From: Rhodanobacteraceae bacterium
Lineage (GTDB): Bacteria > Pseudomonadota > Gammaproteobacteria > Xanthomonadales > Xanthomonadaceae
NCBI GenBank assembly: GCA_024233975.1
Contig: JACKOX010000006.1
Span: 1 to 64,000, forward strand
Length of the DNA: 64,000 nucleotides
Direction: 5' to 3'
The notes under the pieces were generated by a model. It saw nothing but the letters and a program-made list of their open reading frames with translations, was not told the origin of the DNA and ran no database searches. The position numbers and the translations under genes were made by a program. Numbering within the stretch: position 1 is the first letter of the stretch; each line of letters starts with the position of its first letter. This document shows, in pieces, positions 48,044 through 57,043 of this stretch.

Positions 48044-50127
48044 GGGGTCGCTCCCGTCGTGGCCGTCGCGGCGGCCGATACGGATGCGGTAGATGCGGTG
48101 GTTGTGGGCAACGGACACACCACGGGCTTGCGCTTGTCGGCCCGCCCCAGCAGGCGCGAGGTCACCGGCAGCGCGTCGCCATTGAGGCGCCAGTCGTAGA
48201 TCACGCTGAAGGCGAACACGCGTGCCACGTAGTCGCGGGTTTCGAAATACGGGATGGTCTCGATCCATAGCGCCGGGTCGGACAATGGACGCTCGGTGCG
48301 CCAGCGCTGTGCCGGCGTGGGCCCGGCGTTGTAGGCCGCCGTCGCCACCATGGGCTGCTGCTGGAAGGCATCCAGCTCGCTCTTCAGGTGTTCGGTGCCC
48401 AGCGTGATGTTGGTTTCCGGGTGATACAGCGTTTCCGAACCCGACCAGCTCACGCCAAGCTGCTTGGCCACGCGATGCCCCACCACCGGCAGCAGCTGCA
48501 TCAGGCCACGCGCGTTGGCGCCGGAACGCGCGTCCGGCATCCACGCGCTTTCGGAGCGGATCAGCGCGGCCACCCAGGCTGGATCGAGGCCGCGCTTCAG
48601 CGCCTGCGCGCGCAGGTGTGCGTCGTGCGACACCGGGAAGCGCAGGTCGTAGTAACGCAGGTCATCGCCGCTGCTGAGGTAGTAGACGGCGCGATCGTGC
48701 CAGCCGGCATCGTCGGCAATGTGGATCGCCATGCGTCGATCATCCGCCGGCATGTCGCGCAACGCCTGCGCCCACTCGCGTCGCGCCCAGGTCAGGCGCT
48801 CCATGCCGTACAGCAGCAGCGCGCGCTGGATGCCGGGAACGGCGGCGACACGGGCGCGCTCGGCTGCATCGTCCGGCGTCGACAGCGGGCAGATCGTGTA
48901 GGGCTGACCGAGGCGATCAGCGGCCAGGAAGCCATAGATGTCAGGGCGCGTTGCCAGTTCGGCCAAGGCTGCATCCGCCTCCGCCTTGCGGCCCAGGCGG
49001 TCGAGCAGGTGCGCCGACATGTAGCGCCAGCGCGTGTCGGCGCGCAGCTCGTCGGGCATGGCCTCGATGGCCTTGAGCGCGCCACTGAAATCGCTGCGGG
49101 CCAGCGCCTCGCGCACGGCCCAGGCGTGCAACTGGTCGTCCCAGAGGTCGGGCGGCACCGCCTTGAGCCGACGCGCGGCCTCGGGAAGGTAGGAAACCGC
49201 GCTCCACAGGGCGATCTCGCGCAACACCACGCCACGCTCGTGACGGTCGAACTTCATCGCGGAACCGATGCGCTGCAGCAGCGATTCGGCCGTGTCGGGA
49301 TCGCGACGCGCCAACCGTTTGAGGCCCATCTGTGCGACCGCCCGCGCCATCGGCAGCGGCGTCCATTGCGCGGCGGCAACGCCGGGCTTGTCGAGGTAGT
49401 CCGCATAGGTCCGGACCTTGCCCGCCACGTCGCCCGGCAGCGCGCGGGCGAGGAAGCGCATCAGGCCGGTGTTGCCCTCTTCGGCCGCCAGCACGATGCG
49501 CTCCAGACGCAAGTCGGTATCGAGCCGACCCTGCGCCTTCAAGGTGGCGAACACCGGGTCGCAGGCGTCGGGCATGGAATGCCCATGCCGCCAGACGTCG
49601 GCCATATCCTTCAGCAGGCCCTCGTTGATGCCGAGCTGCGCGCGCGCCATCAGCGAATGGCAGACCATGGCCTGGTCGTCGTCACCCAGATAGTCGGCGC
49701 GGAACTGCGCCCAGTTGTTGCGCTTGGCCTGGATCGACAGCCAGGAGCGGCGCAGGTCCGCGGCCACCGGCAGGTCACCGTGCTGCTGCAGGAAGGCGTG
49801 GAAGTCGGCCGGGCTGGCACTGGCCAGTCGGCGACGCAGCGCGGCGTAGTCGAGGTAACCGGCCAGCGGGTGCGCGGCGAAGGCCAGCCGTGCCGCGTCG
49901 GCGGCCGGCTGCGGACCGCTTTCCACCAGTTTGAGCGCGGCTTCGAAGGCGCCTGTTGATGACGCCGCACTTCCCGTGGATGGCGGCGCCGCGCCGGCGG
50001 ACACCGCCAGCAGGGCGGCGCAAAGCGCGGTGACGCGTGAAAAGGCCCGGCGGACACCAGCGTGACGAGCGGGGAATGCGGGTTGCCGCCGCGACGGCGT
50101 GCGTGCTGACATGTCGGTCTTTGACAT
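48040..50127 (-). CDS. slt: Soluble lytic murein transglycosylase (Slt70-like)
   Basis: A 695-residue periplasmic enzyme that cleaves the MurNAc-GlcNAc bond with formation of 1,6-anhydroMurNAc. It has a signal sequence (after about 30 residues, LCAALLAVSAGAA), a long alpha-superhelical U-domain, and a C-terminal SLT domain at about 515-640. The catalytic Glu is in LIRSESAWMPDARSGANARG. The GLMQLLP, YNAGP and ETRDYVARV motifs follow. Its anhydro-muropeptide products would feed AmgK/MurU encoded 35 kb away. The ATG at 50127 has no ribosome-binding site but a -10-like TACACT six bases upstream. Confidence 0.93.
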   Translation of the reverse strand: MSKTDMSARTPSRRQPAFPARHAGVRRAFSRVTALCAALLAVSAGAAPPSTGSAASSTGAFEAALKLVESGPQPAADAARLAFAAHPLAGYLDYAALRRRLASASPADFHAFLQQHGDLPVAADLRRSWLSIQAKRNNWAQFRADYLGDDDQAMVCHSLMARAQLGINEGLLKDMADVWRHGHSMPDACDPVFATLKAQGRLDTDLRLERIVLAAEEGNTGLMRFLARALPGDVAGKVRTYADYLDKPGVAAAQWTPLPMARAVAQMGLKRLARRDPDTAESLLQRIGSAMKFDRHERGVVLREIALWSAVSYLPEAARRLKAVPPDLWDDQLHAWAVREALARSDFSGALKAIEAMPDELRADTRWRYMSAHLLDRLGRKAEADAALAELATRPDIYGFLAADRLGQPYTICPLSTPDDAAERARVAAVPGIQRALLLYGMERLTWARREWAQALRDMPADDRRMAIHIADDAGWHDRAVYYLSSGDDLRYYDLRFPVSHDAHLRAQALKRGLDPAWVAALIRSESAWMPDARSGANARGLMQLLPVVGHRVAKQLGVSWSGSETLYHPETNITLGTEHLKSELDAFQQQPMVATAAYNAGPTPAQRWRTERPLSDPALWIETIPYFETRDYVARVFAFSVIYDWRLNGDALPVTSRLLGRADKRKPVVCPLPTTTASTASVSAAATATTGATP

Positions 50128-50133
50128 TCGCCC

Positions 50134-50139
50134 AGTGTA
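50134..50139 (-). promoter_or_regulatory. -10 element of a probable leaderless slt transcript
   Basis: On the minus strand TACACT ends exactly six bases before the slt ATG, the same hexamer and spacing as at amgK. No Shine-Dalgarno sequence lies between. No good -35 hexamer was found. Confidence 0.4.
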
Positions 50140-50241
50140 TCCGATGCGACCTTCCTACCCACGCGACCTTCGCTTTCCTGGCCGGCGACCGTTGTCCGGT
50201 TCGACAGGCGCCATTCAGGCCGGGCAGCGGATGCGCCCGGC

Positions 50242-51045
50242 ATGAGCGGCCTGCTGGGCAACCTGTTCATGTACCTCGCGCTCGGCGCCTGCGCCGGGCT
50301 GCTGGCCGGGCTGCTGGGTGTGGGCGGCGGATTGGTAATCGTCGCCGTGCTGCTGTGGCTGCTGCCGCTGTCGGGCGTGCCGGCCGAGTTCGCCATGCAC
50401 GCGGCGCTGGCCACGTCGCTGGCGAGCATCCTGTTCACCGCCAGCGCCTCGGCGCGTGCGCATCACCAGCGTGGCAGCGTGCTGTGGCCTAGCGTGTGGC
50501 GGCTGGTTCCGGGCTTGCTGGTTGGCGCGGCATTGGGTGCGCTGGTGGCGACCTGGCTGTCCGGCGAAACCCTGCGCTGGCTGGTCGCCGGGTACTGCCT
50601 GCTCGCCGCCCTGCAGATGCTGCTGGGCCGCGTGGCGCCGGGTGACGGGCGCCCGGACGCGCCACGTTCGCCATGGCTGGTGCTGGCGGGCACGGTGATC
50701 GGCGCGGTATCCGCCATCGTTGGCATCGGCGGCGGCAGCCTCACCGTGCCGCTCCTTGTGCGCATGGGCGTGGCGCCGGTGCGCGCGGTGGGAACCTCCA
50801 GCGCCTGCGGCGTGGCCATCGCCGCATCCAGCGCGATCAGCTATGCGCTGTTCGGTCCGGCTGGCGCGCTGCCAACCGGCGGCGTCGGCTATGTCTACCT
50901 GCCGGCCGCCATCGGCATCGCCTCAGCGTCGATGCTGGCCGCCCCCTGGGGAACACGACTGGCGCACGCGCTGAGTGGCGTCGCACTGAGCCGGGTGTTT
51001 GCGCTGTTCCTGCTCGCAGTCGGCATTTCGTTGGCGCTGAAATAG
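50242..51045 (+). CDS. TauE/SafE family sulfite exporter-like permease
   Basis: A 267-residue membrane protein with eight hydrophobic segments. It has the two glycine-rich family repeats, GLLAGLLGVGGGLVIVAVLL (near 20-40) and IVGIGGGSLTVPLLVRMGV (near 155-175). Members export sulfite, sulfoacetate or other organosulfur anions, or move related ions. Substrate not determinable. It is divergent from slt and its stop lies 3 bases from the convergent kinase stop. Confidence 0.9.
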   Translation: MSGLLGNLFMYLALGACAGLLAGLLGVGGGLVIVAVLLWLLPLSGVPAEFAMHAALATSLASILFTASASARAHHQRGSVLWPSVWRLVPGLLVGAALGALVATWLSGETLRWLVAGYCLLAALQMLLGRVAPGDGRPDAPRSPWLVLAGTVIGAVSAIVGIGGGSLTVPLLVRMGVAPVRAVGTSSACGVAIAASSAISYALFGPAGALPTGGVGYVYLPAAIGIASASMLAAPWGTRLAHALSGVALSRVFALFLLAVGISLALK

Positions 51046-51048
51046 GCG

Positions 51049-53238
51049 CTAGTTCGCCGACTCCTGTGCCCGTCCGGACTCCGCCGCGGTATCGGACCTC
51101 TCTCCAGCAGCAGGCTCCGCGGGTACCGGCTCGTCGACACCGGCATCAGCCAGTGACCGGCGCGCGCGGCGGGTCAGGAAGTGCTCCTCGCCGCGCGAGG
51201 CGTTCTTCTCGATGACGTCCGTGAGCATGGCGATGCCGCGATCACGATCACCATGCGCCAGCAATGCCTGCCCGAAGGTCACCTGCGTCTGCAGCGTGGC
51301 CGGGTGATCGATGCCGTCCACGCGGCGCAGCCCGTCCAGCGAGCGCTGGTACATCGGCATTGCCTCACCCACGCGACCCAGCTGCTCGCGCGTCAACGCC
51401 AGGTTGTCCATGGTCGTCAGCGTGTAGTGGTTGTCCTCGCCGAACAGGCGCAGCTGGCGTTCCAGATTCTCGGCGTACAGCGGCTCGGCCTCGGCATAGC
51501 GCTCCAGCGAGCGCAGCGTGCCGGCAAGGTTGTTTCGCGCATGCGTGGTGCGTTCGTCGTCGGGTCCGTAGACCTGCTCGCGCAGCACCAGGTTGCGACG
51601 CTGCGCATCGAGCGCCTCCTCGCGCATCGCCGCCGCCTTCGCCTCATCCTCGGTTTCACCCGCGAGGTAGACCAGCAGCGTTCCGTAATTGTTGAGCGCG
51701 GTGATGCTGACCGGATGCCTCTCGCCCAGCGCCGGCACCGCGCGCTGGTACAGGTCCTTCATCTGCGCGGTGGTGTCGGCGATCGGCTGCAGCGGAACGA
51801 CGGCCTCGTTCAGTTCGTTCTCGGTTTCCAGCGACAGTTCGCTGTCCGCGCCGGTCGCTTCCCGACGCAGGGCAAGCGCTTCGCGAATCAGGCCGACGGC
51901 GGTTTCCTGCTCGGCCAGGCCGGCATAGCTGCGACCCAGGGTTTCCAGCAGCGCGGCGCGCACCAGCGGCTGATCGGGAAAGGCATCGCGCGCCTTGCTG
52001 GCCGCGCTTTCCAGCACATCGATCACCTTCACCTCACGCCCGCTGACGCGCGGATCGGGTGCGGACAGCATTTCCAGCAGGAAGTCATTGATGGCCTTCG
52101 CCTGGGTCGCGGATAGCTCGGCCTGCTCGTGGGCACGGCGCTCGTCGTGCCAGGCGCCGACCACTACCCACAGCGATGCACCGACCGCCAACAGCAGCAG
52201 GGTCGCGAAAGCGGTTTCAAGGCGATGCCGACCGATGAACTTGCGCAGCACGTAGCCGCGCGTCACCGGGCGGGCTTCCACCGGATGGCCATCCAGATAG
52301 CGCTGCAGATCGGCGGCGAGATCCGCGGCCGACCCGTAGCGACGCTCACGCTCTGGTGCCATCGCACGCAGCACGATCCAGTCGAGCTCGCTGGACAGGC
52401 CATGCCGCAGCGCCTCCAGCGACATGCCGCGCGCGGCGGCGATGTCCGCCGCGTTGTCGGCATCAGCCAGCTTGCGGCTGGGACGCTTGGCCAGGGTGCT
52501 GACCTCATCCCGCCACTGCCGCGCGTCACCGCTGGCCTCGGCGCGCGGCAGCACGCCGGCCAGCAGCTGGTAAAGCACCACGCCCAGTGAATAGACATCG
52601 GTGCGCGTATCCACATCGGCAGCGGCGTTGACCTGCTCGGGACTCATGTAAACCGGCGTGCCGAGAACCGCGCCGGCCACGGTGTGCTCGCCGGGTGCCG
52701 CGGCAACCAGCTTGGCGATGCCGAAATCGATCAGCTTCGGCACCGGCGCGCCGCTGCGGTCATCGACCAGGATGTTCGAGGGCTTGATGTCGCGATGGAT
52801 GACGCCGCGTTGGTGCGCGTACTGCACGGCACGGCAGGCATCAATGAACAGCCCGATGCGCTCGCGCAGGCCGAACCGTCGCTCGTCGCAGTACTGGCGC
52901 AGGCCCTGCCCGGCGATGTACTCCATCACCATGTAGGGAAAGCCGTCCGGCGTCGCCCCGGCCTCGTAGACCTGCGCGATGTTCGGGTGGTTCAGCGTCG
53001 CCAGGATCTGCCGCTCGGCCTCGAAGCGCGCCAGGCTGCCGGCCGAACCGAGGTCGATGCGGGTGACCTTGATCGCCACCTCGCGCCAGACCGGCTCGGT
53101 CTGCTCGGCGCGATAGACCGATCCCATGCCGCCTTCGCCAATGATCTCGCGAAGCCGGTATGGCCCGATCGCCTCCAGCTTGGCCGCCAGCAATGGCAGG
53201 GCGTGGCTGGCCTCAGTCGGGGTCTGGGTATCGGACAT
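51049..53238 (-). CDS. Membrane Ser/Thr protein kinase with TPR repeats
   Basis: A 729-residue Hanks-type kinase. It has a glycine loop GEGGMG (34-39), K57, HRDIKPSN (148-155, canonical HRD), DFG (171-173) and a SPEQ activation-loop end (199-202), so it should be active. A transmembrane helix at 343-363 separates it from a periplasmic region of repeated helix pairs, such as LVYLAGETEDEAKAAAMREE and YAEAEPLYAENLERQLRLFG, typical of TPR/Kinesin-light-chain repeats. A GGGAG site precedes the ATG. Unlike the kinase at 16.8 kb, it has no sigma factor gene beside it. Confidence 0.92.
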   Translation of the reverse strand: MSDTQTPTEASHALPLLAAKLEAIGPYRLREIIGEGGMGSVYRAEQTEPVWREVAIKVTRIDLGSAGSLARFEAERQILATLNHPNIAQVYEAGATPDGFPYMVMEYIAGQGLRQYCDERRFGLRERIGLFIDACRAVQYAHQRGVIHRDIKPSNILVDDRSGAPVPKLIDFGIAKLVAAAPGEHTVAGAVLGTPVYMSPEQVNAAADVDTRTDVYSLGVVLYQLLAGVLPRAEASGDARQWRDEVSTLAKRPSRKLADADNAADIAAARGMSLEALRHGLSSELDWIVLRAMAPERERRYGSAADLAADLQRYLDGHPVEARPVTRGYVLRKFIGRHRLETAFATLLLLAVGASLWVVVGAWHDERRAHEQAELSATQAKAINDFLLEMLSAPDPRVSGREVKVIDVLESAASKARDAFPDQPLVRAALLETLGRSYAGLAEQETAVGLIREALALRREATGADSELSLETENELNEAVVPLQPIADTTAQMKDLYQRAVPALGERHPVSITALNNYGTLLVYLAGETEDEAKAAAMREEALDAQRRNLVLREQVYGPDDERTTHARNNLAGTLRSLERYAEAEPLYAENLERQLRLFGEDNHYTLTTMDNLALTREQLGRVGEAMPMYQRSLDGLRRVDGIDHPATLQTQVTFGQALLAHGDRDRGIAMLTDVIEKNASRGEEHFLTRRARRSLADAGVDEPVPAEPAAGERSDTAAESGRAQESAN

Positions 53239-53298
53239 GACTATCTCCCGGTTCGCGCCACCATTCTGGCGCAGTCGCGCGGAGACTTCGAACCCGCT

Positions 53299-54048
53299 TC
53301 AGCCCAGCGGCAGGCGCAGCTCGGCGGCGACGCCAAGATGGTCGGAAAGCGGTTCGTTGAGCCGCCAGCGCTGCGTCACCGCCAGGCCATCGCTGATCAG
53401 TATGTGATCGATGGCGCGGCTAGGCCGCCAGCTCGGGAAGGTCGCAATCGGCTGGGTGCCGGGCGACAGGCGGGTGTGCCGATACAGCGGCTGCATTTCG
53501 CGGGCATCCGGCGGACAGTTGAAGTCGCCCATCAGTACCACGCGCGGGGCGTCCGCCAGCAGCTCGGCGAGAAAACTCACCTGCGCGACCCGGGCCTGAA
53601 TACCCAGCGACAGATGGCTGATCACCAGTACCAGGCCGCCAAGTTCATCGCCGAAACGCACCCACAGCGCGCCGCGACCCGGAATCCGCCCCGGCAGCGG
53701 GTGATCGTGGACTTCCACCGGCTCATAGCGGCTCAGCAGGCCGTTGGCGCTGCCAGCCAGCCGGCCAACGCGACGGTTCGGCTGGTGGCTCCAGAAGGGC
53801 ATGCCGGACTGCTCGGCCAGGTAGTGCGTCTGGTTGAGGAACGCGGATCGCAGCGAGCCCGGATCGGCTTCCTGCAGCCCGACGATATCGAACTCCGACG
53901 CGGCCTCGGCAATGCGGTCGAGGTTGCTGCGCTTCTCCGGATGCGGCAGCACCTGCGTCCAGCTGCGGGTCACATAGTCGCGATACCGGCGCGTGCTTGC
54001 ACCCGCCTGGATGTTGAAACTCAACAGTTTGATGAAGCGGCTGTCCAT
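53299..54048 (-). CDS. Endonuclease/exonuclease/phosphatase family protein
   Basis: A 249-residue metal-dependent phosphoesterase of the EEP fold. Landmarks are LLSFNIQAG at the start, DIVGLQEAD with the catalytic Glu, VISHLSLG, VLMGDFNCPP and a C-terminal RAIDHILIS with EPLSDHLGV. These mark the active-site Asn, Glu, Asp and His pairs. No signal peptide is present. Substrates of this family range from nucleic acid to lipid phosphates; none can be assigned. Confidence 0.88.
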   Translation of the reverse strand: MDSRFIKLLSFNIQAGASTRRYRDYVTRSWTQVLPHPEKRSNLDRIAEAASEFDIVGLQEADPGSLRSAFLNQTHYLAEQSGMPFWSHQPNRRVGRLAGSANGLLSRYEPVEVHDHPLPGRIPGRGALWVRFGDELGGLVLVISHLSLGIQARVAQVSFLAELLADAPRVVLMGDFNCPPDAREMQPLYRHTRLSPGTQPIATFPSWRPSRAIDHILISDGLAVTQRWRLNEPLSDHLGVAAELRLPLG

Positions 54049-54138
54049 CGCTATTGCCGGCGTTCCCCTGTCACCCGGACCTCGTCATTCTCGTGATGGC
54101 GCGAGCGCAATTGCAAGGAACCGATCCCGCAAAACGTC

Positions 54139-54163
54139 GAAGGCCGCCCTCGGGGCGGCCTTC
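54139..54163 (-). terminator. Terminator-like hairpin downstream of dsbA
   Basis: GAAGGCCGCCC and GGGCGGCCTTC form an eleven-base perfect stem with a three-base loop, 22 bases after the dsbA stop on its strand. It is followed by GACGTTTTG, a weak U tract. Termination for dsbA is likely; it may also act on the opposite strand. Confidence 0.6.
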
Positions 54164-54184
54164 GGCAACGGCGTTGGCTGCCGT

Positions 54185-54832
54185 TTACTTCTTGGCGGCG
54201 GCGCGATCAGCGCGGGCCTTGACGATGACCGCATCCAGGGTCTTCAGCATGCCGTCGAAGCCCTTCTTGCCGGCAACGACGCGATACTTGCCGTCGACCA
54301 CCAGCGTCGGCGTGCCATCAACCTGCCAACGCGGCACCTGCTGCTTGCTGCGGCCGATCTTGGCGTTGACGGCGAAGGAATTCATCGTGCCTTCGAATAC
54401 CTTCGGGTCGACGCCGTAGTCGCCGTAGAAGGCGGCGATCGCGGCGGTACCACGAAGCGGACGGCGATCCTTGTGCAGCGCCTTGAACAGCTCGTGGTGA
54501 GTCTTGTCGAGGATGCCCATCACCTGCGCGGTGTAGAAGGCGCGGGCGAAATCATCCCAGGTATTGCCGAAGGCGGCCGGGATGTACTGGAAGTCGACGT
54601 CCGCCGGCTGGGTCTTTTTCCAACCGTCGATGAACGGCTGGAAATCCGCGCAATGCGGGCAGGCGTAGCTGAACACCTCGATCACTTCGATCTTGTCGCC
54701 AGACTCGGGCGGCGACGGGTTTTCGATCAGGAAGTAATCCTCGCCCTCGACAGGCGCCGCGGCAGGCGTCTGGGCGTTGCAGGCGGCGGTGCTGATCAGC
54801 AGGGCCAACAGGCCGGTCAGGCGCAGAAACAT
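54185..54832 (-). CDS. dsbA: Thiol:disulfide interchange protein DsbA/DsbL type
   Basis: A 215-residue periplasmic oxidoreductase. The signal sequence ends in a possible lipobox (STAAC, Cys18), then a thioredoxin fold with active site C58-P-H-C61 and a cis-Pro loop VDGTPTLVV. It introduces disulfide bonds into exported proteins. The start at 54832 follows a GGAG site and is preferred over an ATG 51 bases upstream. It lies 65 bases downstream of cytochrome c4 on the same strand, a conserved pairing in gammaproteobacteria. Confidence 0.93.
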   Translation of the reverse strand: MFLRLTGLLALLISTAACNAQTPAAAPVEGEDYFLIENPSPPESGDKIEVIEVFSYACPHCADFQPFIDGWKKTQPADVDFQYIPAAFGNTWDDFARAFYTAQVMGILDKTHHELFKALHKDRRPLRGTAAIAAFYGDYGVDPKVFEGTMNSFAVNAKIGRSKQQVPRWQVDGTPTLVVDGKYRVVAGKKGFDGMLKTLDAVIVKARADRAAAKK

Positions 54833-54897
54833 CGGCAATCTCCGTAGTGTCGTCGTAACGGCGCCGCCAACAGGCAGCGCCACGGTCGGCTGTGACC

Positions 54898-55719
54898 TCA
54901 GTGCGCGGCGGAGGTTCCCTCGGCCAACGGCAGGGCGCCGCTGTCGGTCGCGTGCAGACCCTCGATGAAGCTGGCCAGCGACTGGATTTCCTCGTCGGTA
55001 AGGCGTGCGGCAACGCCGCTCATCACGGTATTGGCGCTGTCCTCGGTGCCCCAGACCAGGCCATCGCGGAAGGCAGTCAGCTGCATCGCCGTGTACTTGG
55101 CATGCTGGCCTGCCAGGTGCGGATAGGCCGGGCCCGGATTGCCGCTGCCGGTGGGGCCGTGGCAGGCCGCGCAGGCCGGGATGCCGCGGGCAGCATCACC
55201 ACCGCGGAACAGGCTCTCGCCCACCTGGTAGAACTTCTTGCCGCTGTTCGGACCGCTTTCGATCACGCTCTCGTCGGCCACGCCATTGAGCGCGGTCTTG
55301 CCGGAGAAATAGGCGCCCAGGTCGCGCATGTCCTGCTTGCTGAGCGGCGCCGCGAAGCCGAGCATAATCGGATTCTGGCGCTGGTTGCTCTTGAACAGGC
55401 CGAGCATGCGGGCGATGTACGCCTCGTGCTGGCCGGCCAGCTTGGGGTACTGCGGATCAGCCGAATTGCCGTCCATGCCGTGGCAGGCCGCGCAGGTGGC
55501 GGCCTTGGCGGCGCCGCGCTCGGCGTCGCCCGGCTGCGCCGGACCGGTGTCCTGGCTCAGCACGACGGCGGTGGCCGCCGGCTGCTCGGGAACCGCGCTC
55601 ACCTCGGCGGCCTCCTGGGCCATCGCCGTCGAGGACGTCACCGCCAAAGACAGCAGGGACAGGGGCGTAGCGACTGCCAGACCAAGGGCCAGCAGCCCCG
55701 CATTGCGCCGAAAGCTCAT
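54898..55719 (-). CDS. Di-haem cytochrome c4
   Basis: A 273-residue periplasmic cytochrome with a signal peptide (about 1-34, ending AMAQ). It has two related domains, each with a CAACH haem site: C76/C79/H80 and C183/C186/H187. The two-domain layout with PKLAGQHEAYI and PHLAGQHAKYT is diagnostic of cytochrome c4, an electron carrier for terminal oxidases. A GGAG site precedes the ATG. It is divergent from yihA, as in many relatives. Confidence 0.94.
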   Translation of the reverse strand: MSFRRNAGLLALGLAVATPLSLLSLAVTSSTAMAQEAAEVSAVPEQPAATAVVLSQDTGPAQPGDAERGAAKAATCAACHGMDGNSADPQYPKLAGQHEAYIARMLGLFKSNQRQNPIMLGFAAPLSKQDMRDLGAYFSGKTALNGVADESVIESGPNSGKKFYQVGESLFRGGDAARGIPACAACHGPTGSGNPGPAYPHLAGQHAKYTAMQLTAFRDGLVWGTEDSANTVMSGVAARLTDEEIQSLASFIEGLHATDSGALPLAEGTSAAH

Positions 55720-55885
55720 ACAATTGCTCCGAAAATCTCAGACTGCTCCCATCACCGGGAGCCATGAAACGCCGCAAACCGCCGTGCGGAAGATGCCGCG
55801 CAGAACCGGCGAGATTATTCCAGCCGCCCCCTTGGCGGTCAACGAAGCAGCCCGTTCCCGGGCCGCCCCAACGCCAGCCCGACGC

Positions 55886-56566
55886 ATGAATGACATCCCC
55901 AACCAGCCCGATCCCGCGGTACTGGCACGCCGCCCGCTGCAATACGCCACCTACCTGAAAAGCGTGCATAACTGGCGCGACCTGCCCGAGGAAGGCGGCC
56001 TGGAAGTCGCCATTGCCGGCCGGTCCAACGCCGGGAAGTCCAGTGCAATCAATGCCATGGCCGAACAGACCCGGCTGGCGCGGACCAGCAAGACGCCGGG
56101 ACGGACACAGCAGCTGGTGTTCTTCGATCTGGCGCCGGAACGCTATCTGGTCGACCTGCCCGGCTATGGCTACGCCAAGGTGCCCGAAGCCCTGCGCGAT
56201 CACTGGCGCAAGCTGATCGAGCGCTATTTCCGCGAACGCCAGTCCCTGTGCGGGCTGATCGTGGTCATGGACTGCCGCCACCCGCTGAAGGATTTCGACC
56301 GCAACATGATCGGCTTCGCCGCCCAGCGCGGCCTGCCCTGCCATGTCCTGCTGACCAAGGCCGACAAGCTGGGCCGTGGCGCGCAGTCCAGCACGCTGGC
56401 GAAAGTGCGCAAGGAGCTGAAGGCGCTGGTGGGCGAGCGCGCCAGTGCGCAGACCTTTTCCGCCACCGCGCGACTGGGCGTCGACCAGGCGCGTGGCGTC
56501 ATCGCCAACTGGCTGGAATTCGAGGCGCCGGAAGCTGAACCGGAAGCCGCAATACCGGCCAGCTGA
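55886..56566 (+). CDS. engB: Ribosome biogenesis GTPase YihA/EngB
   Basis: A 226-residue small GTPase needed for assembly of the 50S subunit and, in most bacteria, for cell division. The P-loop is GRSNAGKS (45-52), the switch region is KTPGRTQQ, the G3 motif DLPGYGYAK and G4 TKADKL. The start at 55886 (MNDIPNQ) has no strong ribosome-binding site, but the open frame further 5' lacks family similarity. The divergent cytochrome c4-dsbA neighbours match conserved synteny. Confidence 0.95.
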   Translation: MNDIPNQPDPAVLARRPLQYATYLKSVHNWRDLPEEGGLEVAIAGRSNAGKSSAINAMAEQTRLARTSKTPGRTQQLVFFDLAPERYLVDLPGYGYAKVPEALRDHWRKLIERYFRERQSLCGLIVVMDCRHPLKDFDRNMIGFAAQRGLPCHVLLTKADKLGRGAQSSTLAKVRKELKALVGERASAQTFSATARLGVDQARGVIANWLEFEAPEAEPEAAIPAS

Positions 56567-56640
56567 CTTGGCATCCTGATGTCGTTGCGCCACCCTTGGC
56601 GGCGGCACATGCCGATCATCCCGACAAAGGAGAAACGACT

Positions 56641-56970
56641 ATGGCTGGAGAATTCGCATGCAGCACCGGTAGCGACGGCAAGTTCTACTTCTCGCTGAAG
56701 GCCGCCAACGGCGAGATCATCCTCAGTAGCCAGGGCTACGCCGACAAGGGTGGCCGCGACAACGGCATCGAATCGGTGCGCAAGAACGGCGGCGACGCCG
56801 GCAACTTCCGCAAGGAGGTCGCCAAGGATGGACGCTTCTTCTTCAACCTCGTCGCCGGCAACGGCCAGGTGATTGGCAAGAGCCAGATGTACAAGACCGA
56901 GTCCGGCCGCGACAACGGCATCGAATCGGTGGGCAAGAACGCCGCTGGCGCCAGCGTCGTCGACGAGTAA
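56641..56970 (+). CDS. YegP-like double DUF1508 protein
   Basis: A 109-residue protein made of two copies of the DUF1508 module. The first contains KFYFSLKAANGEIILSSQGY followed by RDNGIESVRKN; the second contains RFFFNLVAGNGQVIGKSQMY followed by RDNGIESVGKN. A strong AAAGGAG ribosome-binding site precedes the ATG. Members are small beta-sheet proteins of unknown function, often abundant and stress linked. It stands alone, followed 73 bases later by dusB. Confidence 0.92.
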   Translation: MAGEFACSTGSDGKFYFSLKAANGEIILSSQGYADKGGRDNGIESVRKNGGDAGNFRKEVAKDGRFFFNLVAGNGQVIGKSQMYKTESGRDNGIESVGKNAAGASVVDE

Positions 56971-57043
56971 GCCGCAAGCATCGAATGACCGACGGCGGCG
57001 CACCGCGAGGGCGCCGCCGTTGTTGTCTGTGTAAGGCACCCGC